12,362 nt of DNA from Nitrospira sp. UBA5698 (GTDB taxonomy: Bacteria; Nitrospirota; Nitrospiria; Nitrospirales; Nitrospiraceae): assembly GCA_002420115.1 (NCBI GenBank), contig DIHK01000049.1, positions 1-12,362 on the forward strand, in the 5' to 3' direction. How positions within the stretch are numbered: the stretch's first letter is position 1; every line of letters begins with the position of its first letter. Below are positions 5,585 to 11,145 of this stretch, in pieces. The notes under the pieces were generated by a model. That model worked only from the letters and a program-made list of their open reading frames with translations, did no database searches and had not been told where the DNA came from. Made by a program: the position numbers and the translations under genes.

Positions 5585-6663
5585 GCTGCCGCCTCCGCTG
5601 GAAACCAATCCCGTGTCCGGTTGCAGGCCGCGCATACTGACAACATCACCGGAACTTCAACTAAAACTCCAACCACAGTGACGAGGGCGGCACCGGATTC
5701 CGCACCGAAAAGCGCGATCGCAGTTGCGACCGCGAGTTCAAAGAAGTTGCTGGCTCCAATCAGAGCACCGGGGGCGGCGACGGCGTAAGGCACTTTCAGC
5801 CATTTCATGAGTCCATAGGTCAGCGAGGCATTGAAATACACCTGCAAGAGCAACGGCACGGCAATCAACGCCACATGCAACGCCTTGCCACTGATGTTCT
5901 CGGCCTGAAACGCAAAGATAAGAACCAATGTAGCCAGCAACGCAATAATGGTGACAGGGGCAAAGCGCGGGAGAAGGGTATTTTCAAACCACTCCTTGCT
6001 GTGGTTGCGGATAAACCACTGCCGGAGCAGTACCCCAATGGTTAACGGAATCACGATAAAGGCCAGCACCGAATACAGCAGCACTTCATAGGGTACGTGC
6101 AGCGATGACGCCCCACTCACCAGAAACGCGACCAGCGGCGCAAACAGTACCAGCATGATGAGGTCATTCACCGACACCTGCACCAGCGTATAAGCCGGAT
6201 CGCCGTCGGTGAGATAGCTCCACACAAACACCATCGCCGTACAGGGTGCCGCCGCAAGGATAATCGCCCCGGCAATATATTGGTCGGCATCGGCTTGGGT
6301 CATCCACGCGGAAAACACAAAGCGGAAGAACAACCACGCAAGGAAGGCCATAGAAAACGGTTTGACAATCCAGTTCACAAACAGTGTCACCAGCAACCCG
6401 CGAGGCCGTTTGCCGACATTACGCACGGCGGCAAAATCCACCTTCATCATCATCGGGATAATCATCAACCAGATAAGCACGGCGATAGGAAAATTGACGT
6501 GGCTGCCCTCACCGAACTCCATGCTTCTAAGAAGCTGCACGGCAGCCGGAGCCGATTGCCCGAGGATAATTCCGGCCACCATGCACAGCCCCACCCAAAC
6601 CGTCAGGTAGCGTTCAAACAGGTTCAGTCGTTTTGGAATAATTGGCGCAAGAGCAGCATCCAT
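5581..6663 (-). CDS. acr3: Acr3 family arsenite efflux permease
   Basis: A 360-residue inner-membrane protein with about ten helices, of the bile/arsenite/riboflavin transporter superfamily. It exports arsenite in exchange for protons. Hallmarks are the conserved Cys141 in AAAPCTAMVFVWS and Glu309 in GASNFFELAVA, both known to be essential in Acr3. The start at 6663 is chosen for AGGGAG nine bases upstream. An ATG at 6681 overlapping the arsI stop (TGATG) is an alternative that adds six residues. Length fits the family. It shares ATGA with arsC downstream. Confidence 0.95.
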   Translation of the reverse strand: MDAALAPIIPKRLNLFERYLTVWVGLCMVAGIILGQSAPAAVQLLRSMEFGEGSHVNFPIAVLIWLMIIPMMMKVDFAAVRNVGKRPRGLLVTLFVNWIVKPFSMAFLAWLFFRFVFSAWMTQADADQYIAGAIILAAAPCTAMVFVWSYLTDGDPAYTLVQVSVNDLIMLVLFAPLVAFLVSGASSLHVPYEVLLYSVLAFIVIPLTIGVLLRQWFIRNHSKEWFENTLLPRFAPVTIIALLATLVLIFAFQAENISGKALHVALIAVPLLLQVYFNASLTYGLMKWLKVPYAVAAPGALIGASNFFELAVATAIALFGAESGAALVTVVGVLVEVPVMLSVCAACNRTRDWFPAEAAA

Positions 6664-6680
6664 TGAATAAATCTCCCTCA

Positions 6681-7154
6681 TCAACCACAACACCCAGCAG
6701 TTGCTTCCGAAGGCTCGCAGCAATTAGGCGTTCCCTTTGTTTCCGGGGTGCAACAAGCACGTTCGCTCATCACCGGATTCTTCCCGTAAATTTCGGCATC
6801 TTCCATCGTCCGGTAGGTTTCCCATGCCACACCCGCCGGGTCTTGCACCCATGTTTTGTCGGACTTGGCATAGCAGCAGACGGTTTCGCCTTCATCAAAG
6901 GCGGGGAGTGCTGCACTTTTTATCCGTCCGCGAAGTTCATCCAGCTCGCTATTGTCATCAACCTGAATGCCAAGATGGTCAACGCCCTTCTTGCTGGGGC
7001 GGGTCGAAACCGCAAAATTTACGCGCGGGTCATCAAGCAACCATTTCGCATAGTCCGCTTTGGTCTTCACTGGCTGTGCGCCAAACAGGGCACTGTAAAA
7101 GGGAATAGCTTGCTCGATACTTTCCACACCGATATGAACGTGTAAGCGTTTCAT
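6681..7154 (-). CDS. arsI: ArsI/CadI-family dioxygenase, C-As lyase
   Basis: A 157-residue vicinal-oxygen-chelate (VOC) protein. In the ArsI family the enzyme uses Fe(II) and O2 to cleave the carbon-arsenic bond of trivalent methyl or aromatic arsenicals, giving arsenite. Visible ligands are His5 in LHVHIGV, His60 in GVDHLGIQVD and Glu112 in WETY. The substrate-binding cysteine pair is in ETVCCYAKSDKTW (Cys93, Cys94). The C-terminal tail has three more Cys pairs (ACC, NCC, GCC), probably extra As(III)-binding thiols. CadI-type cadmium-induced proteins share the fold, but the ars operon favours ArsI. The start overlaps arsR as ATGA, with AAAGGAG upstream. Confidence 0.92.
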   Translation of the reverse strand: MKRLHVHIGVESIEQAIPFYSALFGAQPVKTKADYAKWLLDDPRVNFAVSTRPSKKGVDHLGIQVDDNSELDELRGRIKSAALPAFDEGETVCCYAKSDKTWVQDPAGVAWETYRTMEDAEIYGKNPVMSERACCTPETKGTPNCCEPSEATAGCCG

Positions 7155-7528
7155 GATGTTTTCTCCTTTCCTTTAGGCGGACAACAACTTGGCATTTCAA
7201 TTATAGAACAGCCGCGCTTTTTATCCTCGCGGATGCTGGCAAACTCCATGCGGCAACAATCCTTGACCATGTAGCGGATGAGGTCGGTGAAGAACTCGAA
7301 ATTTGCCGTGTAGATAATCGAGCGGCTTTCACGGCGCGATTTAACAAGTCCCGCATGGCTCATCTGCGCTAAATGGAAAGACAGGGTGTTATGCGGGATA
7401 CCCAGCGTTTCGCTCAGCGTTCCGGCTGGTGTCCCTTCCTGTCCGTATTCCACCAGCAGGCGGAACACCCGCAAGCGGGTTTCCTGTGAAAGTGCGTCAA
7501 AGGCGGTGACTGCTTCATTTATTTCCAT
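7151..7528 (-). CDS. arsR: ArsR family arsenic-responsive repressor
   Basis: A 125-residue winged-helix repressor of the ArsR/SmtB family, with the recognition helix around residues 36-58 (TLSETLGIPHNTLSFHLAQM). Arsenite-binding thiols are likely Cys91-Cys92 (VKDCCRME) with Cys107 and Cys115-Cys116 in the tail. This resembles the C-terminal cysteine arrangement of the Acidithiobacillus-type ArsR rather than the CVC motif in the DNA-binding helix of the E. coli type. The start at 7528 is chosen because a near-consensus promoter ends 6 nt upstream; a longer frame to 7585 would begin upstream of that promoter. It is first in the ars operon, so autoregulation is expected. It overlaps arsI by ATGA. 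Confidence 0.93.
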   Translation of the reverse strand: MEINEAVTAFDALSQETRLRVFRLLVEYGQEGTPAGTLSETLGIPHNTLSFHLAQMSHAGLVKSRRESRSIIYTANFEFFTDLIRYMVKDCCRMEFASIREDKKRGCSIIEMPSCCPPKGKEKTS

Positions 7529-7534
7529 ATATCC

Positions 7535-7576
7535 AGAATAATAGACTAGTAGAGGATTGTCAAGTGACCTTCTAGT
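7535..7576 (-). promoter_or_regulatory. ars operon promoter with candidate ArsR operator
   Basis: On the minus strand: TTGACA (7563-7558), 17-bp spacer, TATTCT (7540-7535), only 6 nt before the arsR ATG, so the message is probably leaderless. An imperfect inverted repeat flanks the -35: ACTAG at 7545-7549 and CTAGT at 7572-7576, within ACTAGTAGAGG and CCTTCTAGT. This is the expected place for an ArsR operator. Confidence 0.65.
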
Positions 7577-7659
7577 AAAATACATTCCTCAACTGCGCAG
7601 CCTCTTAGGATACTCTGGGGGTCATTCTCTACTTCGGTAAGGTGACAGGTGCAGATTAT

Positions 7660-8655
7660 TCATCGTTCGCGATCGTTCCCTCGGTCCCTTTCCGTCTTCA
7701 GAGTGAGGGTTCGTCCTCCCAGATAGCGCACCAAATCCGCCGCCAGCTGGCGGTCCTCTCCTCGATCAGATCGTGCAAGCGTCCTCAGGACCTGCTCGTA
7801 ATGGTGCATCACCTCGCGCTGTTTCCTTGGCATGTGGGTCACTCGTTTCTGGCGATCGAGCTGCTTTGTGTGCATCGTGCGATCACGGAGATGTTGGATT
7901 TTCCACCGTTCGTGGGCAGTGCGGTGAATTCGGCTCGTGGTCGTGGCCTCAATGCCATGCTCCCGTAAGGCTTCCGCAAACCCCTCGCGCCAGCGTTGCA
8001 GATCGGCCTTCCTCGGATTCAAGCGAATCCCATCAAGCCCTGCCGCTTTCACCGTCAGATGCACATGTGGATGTGGAGAGGGGTTCGGATCCGGATCGGT
8101 CTCGAACGTGTGGAGGACCATCGCGTACTGAAACCCTGAAAACTCCCGTTTGGCAAAGTCACGCGCCGCCCGTTGGACCGACAGCGGATCAGTGCGTGTC
8201 GGCATGGAGAGGACGAGGTGAAAGGCGTCGCGCATGGTCGAATCCGCCGAGATCGGCATCCCGCCGTCCTGCCATTCGGCTTTCAGATCGGTCACGGCCT
8301 CCTTCCCGTGAATCACCTGGCCGTCCTGATCCTCAATCTCGAGTTGGCCATCACGTGAGATATAGGTGAGGTTATTCGAGATACCCTTCATCCCTTTCGG
8401 CGCCCTGACGAGTTTCACCACGACTTGCGGCGAGCGCCGAACCATAGCTTGTAACTTCCGCCGCACATAGGTCGCCCGAGCCTGTGGCGTGCTGAGCCGT
8501 CCGCCGGTACTCGTGAACTTGGCGGAACTCAGACGAACATTCCTGCTGCGACGTGGGCGTGGGAGGGTCTCTGTTGAGACATTGAAAAGCCGACTCCCCC
8601 ACTCATCCAATTTCTGGTCAATCTGGCTGCCTGTCGAACTCATTGGATGTGCCAT
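7660..8655 (-). CDS. MOB_P-type relaxase (VirD2/TraI-like)
   Basis: A 331-residue relaxase that nicks oriT and pilots the strand during mobilization. The nuclease core shows VVVKLVRAPKGMKG (about 78-91), NLTYISRDGQLEIED (95-109; Tyr98 is a candidate, not proven, catalytic residue), MRDAFHLVLSMP (141-152) and the metal-binding HPHVHLTVK (195-203), followed by RLNPRKADLQRWRE. This domain order fits the relaxases of proteobacterial integrative elements. The C-terminus is short and basic, with no helicase or primase. The start is ambiguous: ATG at 8655, or ATG at 8643, which overlaps the mobC-like stop as ATGA. No coupling protein or type IV secretion genes are visible, so the element is mobilizable, not self-transmissible, from this view. 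Confidence 0.85.
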   Translation of the reverse strand: MAHPMSSTGSQIDQKLDEWGSRLFNVSTETLPRPRRSRNVRLSSAKFTSTGGRLSTPQARATYVRRKLQAMVRRSPQVVVKLVRAPKGMKGISNNLTYISRDGQLEIEDQDGQVIHGKEAVTDLKAEWQDGGMPISADSTMRDAFHLVLSMPTRTDPLSVQRAARDFAKREFSGFQYAMVLHTFETDPDPNPSPHPHVHLTVKAAGLDGIRLNPRKADLQRWREGFAEALREHGIEATTTSRIHRTAHERWKIQHLRDRTMHTKQLDRQKRVTHMPRKQREVMHHYEQVLRTLARSDRGEDRQLAADLVRYLGGRTLTLKTERDRGNDRER

Positions 8656-9191
8656 CGCTCCACAGTCCCGCGTAAGACATCGGACACCTTCTTCGTATGG
8701 GCCTGGATCACGCGGGAGAGTTCGGTGATGACCTCGACCCGAAAGGCGGTCCGGTTCTGAGGCGCGGTATTCAAGACTTTTGCAATCTGGTTCAAGTTCC
8801 TACCCAAGGCCAGCAGTTGCTGATTCGACCGGGCCAAGGTCTCCAATTCCGGCTGTCCGACCTGCGGCTGCCCGGTCAACTTTGTGCGCACCATCGCCAC
8901 CAGCCATTTCGTCGGCACGTAGCCTTCATGACCAGCCATCTTCTTCAGGGCGGCAAGCTCTGAGGCCGTCAGATTCAGTTCGATGCGAGCGGTCGCTCGT
9001 TCCCGCTTCGGCGTGACCCGCAGCCGAGACGCAGGAGCCCGCGTGGTTCTCCGATCCATGGCCTGCCGAAGGGCGTTCCGCAACGCATGACTCGGGGTGA
9101 CGCCCTGCTGCTCACACCAGGCCTGCCAGGGCGCTTTCAGTTCCCCCAGATCCACCGTAACCGTGGTCGTCCGTTTCGCCCGCTGCCCCAT
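8640..9191 (-). CDS. mobC: MobC-like relaxosome accessory protein
   Basis: A 183-residue basic protein. The N-terminal part (about 1-50) looks like a small DNA-binding domain. The central part (about 65-105) resembles ribbon-helix-helix mobilization proteins (RIELNLTASELAALKKMA). Residues 126-141 carry LLALGRNLNQIAKVLN, the hallmark of MobC-type proteins that bind oriT and help the relaxase. It lies directly upstream of the relaxase with a short overlap, and next to a non-coding stretch with a nic-like site. The Shine-Dalgarno is weak (GGTGAG before ATG). Confidence 0.8.
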   Translation of the reverse strand: MGQRAKRTTTVTVDLGELKAPWQAWCEQQGVTPSHALRNALRQAMDRRTTRAPASRLRVTPKRERATARIELNLTASELAALKKMAGHEGYVPTKWLVAMVRTKLTGQPQVGQPELETLARSNQQLLALGRNLNQIAKVLNTAPQNRTAFRVEVITELSRVIQAHTKKVSDVLRGTVERWHIQ

Positions 9192-9332
9192 TAGCTCACC
9201 TGCACCAGCCCAAATCGAGACACCCCGCGCCCCTCACCGATCAGCGTCTAACCCTGGTCATTGGAGGGTCAAAGCACCTGCGCACAAGAGTACGACAAAC
9301 CCATAATGTAAGACAACTACGGGCAACAGCCA

Positions 9333-9360
9333 TATCCTGCAAACTCTTAAAATAAGGATA
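9333..9360 (+). other. oriT: Candidate oriT nic site in an inverted repeat
   Basis: TATCCTGC (9333-9340) matches the nic core of IncP/Ti-type transfer origins (YATCCTG with cleavage after G, also found in T-DNA borders). TATCCT pairs with AGGATA at 9355-9360, forming a 6-bp inverted repeat with a 16-nt spacer. A relaxase of the matching MOB_P type is encoded about 680 bp away. Cleavage would fall between 9339 and 9340; this is inferred. Confidence 0.55.
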
Positions 9361-9491
9361 AGAAGAGAGGAAAGAAGAAACAGATCTCGGCCCCCCAACC
9401 TCTTAAAATCCGTCAAATATGTACAAAACCGAGCACTCACGGGATCCTCAAAGAACTGACTCGGCGGGTCCCGCGCGCAACGGACGAAGAA

Positions 9492-9527
9492 TTGATCTTT
9501 GGGACGGAGACGTGTAGGCTGATCTTT
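9492..9527 (+). promoter_or_regulatory. Probable promoter/operator of the toxin-antitoxin operon
   Basis: TTGATC (9492-9497), 17-bp spacer, TAGGCT (9515-9520), 23 bp before the antitoxin ATG. TGATCTTT occurs twice (9493-9500 and 9520-9527), flanking the spacer, and could be a binding site for the antitoxin or toxin-antitoxin complex. GGAG lies 8 nt before ATG. Confidence 0.45.
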
Positions 9528-9543
9528 AGTTGGAGCGACGCAA

Positions 9544-9750
9544 ATGACGACGGCGTATGAACAGACGATTCTTCAGAAACTTCGGCATCTTCCTCCCGAA
9601 CGTGTAGCCGAGGTGGAGGACTTTGTGGATTTTCTCGCCCACCGTCAGGCCGAAGAGCGCGCGCTGACTCAGGCCGCCGGCCACCTCGCCACCGCCGCCT
9701 TCGCGCGGGTCTGGGACAACCCCGCTGACGCCGATTATGACCGGTTATGA
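9544..9750 (+). CDS. Antitoxin of a MazF/PemK-type module (DUF2281-like)
   Basis: A 68-residue acidic protein. The N-terminal helix reads EQTILQKLRHLPPERVAEVEDFVDFLAHR, the typical opening of DUF2281-type antitoxins. The C-terminus (WDNPADADYDRL) is an acidic tail of the kind that wraps around the toxin. It should neutralise the downstream endoribonuclease and help autoregulate the operon. It overlaps the toxin gene by 14 nt, showing tight coupling. The start is supported by GGAG 8 nt upstream. Confidence 0.82.
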   Translation: MTTAYEQTILQKLRHLPPERVAEVEDFVDFLAHRQAEERALTQAAGHLATAAFARVWDNPADADYDRL

Positions 9751-10075
9751 CTTTGGGGATGTGATCTTAGTCCCCTTCCCCTTCACAGATCAGTCCGCTG
9801 TCAAACGCCGTCCAGCCGTCGTGGTGAGCAGCCCGGCCTATCATCAGGCCCGCCCCGATCTCCTGATCATGGCGATTACCAGTCGACAACCCTCCTCCCT
9901 CTCAGTGGGTGAGGTTCAGGTTCAGGATTGGCAGGGGGCGGGATTGCTCAAGCCGTCTGTGCTCAAACCCATCCTTACCACCATCGACCCAGCCCTTGTC
10001 CTCAAGAAACTGGGCCGACTTACCACGACGGATCAAAGTGCGCTTCGCCAAGCCCTTCGGACCATGCTCGGGTAA
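9737..10075 (+). CDS. MazF/PemK-family mRNA interferase toxin
   Basis: A 112-residue protein with the MazF/PemK fold. FGDVILVPFPFTDQSAVKRRPAVVVSS at the N-terminus holds the family GDV.LV.FPF motif and the RPA.V basic loop, and the conserved LLIMAITSR strand follows. Members are sequence-specific endoribonucleases that halt translation when the antitoxin is lost. Length fits the family. On this element it probably acts as an addiction module stabilising the integrated or excised form. Confidence 0.9.
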   Translation: MTGYDFGDVILVPFPFTDQSAVKRRPAVVVSSPAYHQARPDLLIMAITSRQPSSLSVGEVQVQDWQGAGLLKPSVLKPILTTIDPALVLKKLGRLTTTDQSALRQALRTMLG

Positions 10076-10240
10076 GTCGTCCAGTTCCACGCTTTGGTAA
10101 CAACCGGCGCTTCCGTACACAATCAGGTGAACACTCCATCAATCCTTTTCTTTCTGCTCCTCAATCCTCACTGAAGAGCCGAACCGATCATGAACGGCCA
10201 CAGACACCGGACTCACACACCAGCCTCTTCTCAACATCGT

Positions 10241-10271
10241 GTTGCGCCCCTCACCCAAGCGGGGGCGCAAC
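10241..10271. repeat. 10-bp inverted repeat
   Basis: GTTGCGCCCC (10241-10250) and GGGGCGCAAC (10262-10271) are perfect reverse complements with an 11-nt loop. It lies about 165 bp after the toxin stop. There is no T-run, so it is not a classical terminator. Confidence 0.6.
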
Positions 10272-10359
10272 AGACGTTCTGAATCTGTGGCTACGCACGA
10301 CTGCATCCGTGACACCGTCTCGGTGGCGCGGTTGCCACGGGCGTGCCACACCCCTGTTG

Positions 10360-10378
10360 GGCGACAACTATTGTCGCC
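10360..10378. repeat. 8-bp hairpin with 3-nt loop
   Basis: GGCGACAA-CTA-TTGTCGCC is a perfect 8-bp stem. It is followed at 10389-10403 by another perfect hairpin, GTCGCG-TTG-CGCGAC. Confidence 0.6.
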
Positions 10379-10425
10379 GCATGGTCGAGTCGCGTTGCGC
10401 GACACGACGGTGCTGGACTCCACCT

Positions 10426-10451
10426 GGCACGGCGTCTCCAGACGCGGTGCC
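10426..10451. repeat. Long near-perfect hairpin
   Basis: GGCAC (10426-10430), a G, GCGTCT, CC, AGACGC, a G, then GTGCC (10447-10451): eleven base pairs broken by one G-G mismatch. A similar small-loop hairpin, CGTGCC-ACG-GGCACG, occurs at 10655-10669. Confidence 0.55.
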
Positions 10452-10826
10452 TCAGTTGTGTGGCTACCGAAGCCCCTCGCAGAGCGCAGGCTAGCGACGA
10501 CTCAGAATAACCTCGTCCGAGACTCCGACTTCCTGCAGGGCCCAGGTGAGTACCGCGGGGACTCGGGCACATCTGACCCAACGTTTCCTTCTTTTCTGTG
10601 GCCCCCTACCTTTTCGGTATGGTCAAAAATTGTGAACCCTCTCATAAGTGCCACCGTGCCACGGGCACGTGCGTTCTGCATCTCTTGTCTAAGGCACATG
10701 GTATGACGGTACAGAAGTGCTCTCGTAAATTGCTGGCATTGCGAAAATTCTCGGATAGAGAAGAGGGTCATGGTGGCCGTTGACCAAAGATTGGAATTCG
10801 GGTTTTTCGAGTACAAGAGCGCGTGA

Positions 10827-11138
10827 ATGAGACCGTTAAATCTTCAAGAAGCCGCGCAGTTTCTTCGGATGTCGAGGTCTTCTCTGTACCAACGGAAGGA
10901 TATTCCCCGTTATCGGCGTCCTGGCTCGCGGGCGCTGTTGTTCGATCAGGATGAGCTTGAGATGTGGCTTAAAACTGGGCGTGTTGAATTTGAATCCGTA
11001 GCGGCACCTGCGGTTTCCCCGAGTCAGTCGGCCTTACACTCGAACACTGGCCCTATCAGTGTTCCTAATATCTCTGCGAGTGACGCTCTGGACATTCCAA
11101 ACGCGGGTGTCTACCATCGCAACCCACTCTATCGCTGA
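10827..11138 (+). CDS. Excisionase-like helix-turn-helix protein
   Basis: A 103-residue protein. Residues 5-48 form a MerR-type winged HTH of the AlpA/Xis (HTH_17) class: LNLQEAAQFLRMSRSSLYQR, then IPRYRRPGSRALLFDQDELEMWLK. Such proteins act as recombination directionality factors or integrase regulators. The rest (about 50-103) is Ser/Pro-rich and probably disordered. It ends 7 nt before the integrase ATG, so the two are co-transcribed. The Shine-Dalgarno is weak (AAGAG). Confidence 0.8.
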   Translation: MRPLNLQEAAQFLRMSRSSLYQRKDIPRYRRPGSRALLFDQDELEMWLKTGRVEFESVAAPAVSPSQSALHSNTGPISVPNISASDALDIPNAGVYHRNPLYR

Positions 11139-11145
11139 GAGACAC

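Larger units (their letters stand above)
9192..9543. other. Non-coding region between mobC and the toxin-antitoxin pair, putative oriT region
   Basis: About 350 bp without a credible gene between the divergent mobC-like and antitoxin genes, more AT-rich in its middle than the flanks. It contains the nic-like TATCCTGC, a 10-bp direct repeat CTCTTAAAAT (9344-9353 and 9400-9409), a GCGGG-T-CCCGC dyad (9464-9474) and the antitoxin promoter. Position and content fit an origin of transfer. Confidence 0.55.
10076..10826. other. 750-bp hairpin-rich region without a convincing gene
   Basis: No reading frame here resembles a known protein; the overlapping frames read as low-complexity, Arg/Ser-rich shadows. 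The stretch instead holds many short perfect inverted repeats with tiny loops between about 10240 and 10670 (listed separately) and two direct repeats: TGTGGCTAC (10286-10294, 10459-10467) and TGCCACGGGC (10333-10342, 10657-10666). It lies directly upstream of xis-int and may hold Xis/Int binding sites, a structured RNA or a replication-type origin. Confidence 0.45.

Noticed and set aside
5585..5635. N-terminal extension of arsC
   Set aside because: It lies entirely inside acr3; the ATGA overlap with GGAGG upstream and the usual family length support the start at 5584.
7529..7585. Longer arsR start
   Set aside because: It would begin upstream of the ars promoter -10, and ArsR homology begins at MEINEAV.
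7773..8369. 198-codon plus-strand frame
   Set aside because: It is antisense to the relaxase, which carries clear motifs; the frame has low-complexity Ser/Arg/Pro composition.
10241..10451. Integron attC site
   Set aside because: A GTTGGGC core-like heptamer is present, but I could not pair it with a matching RYYYAAC at the other end, nor find an integron integrase or cassettes.
10239..10706. 155-codon plus-strand frame between the toxin and xis genes
   Set aside because: The translation is Arg/Ser/His-rich without any domain, similar frames are open on both strands, and the stretch is dominated by hairpins.
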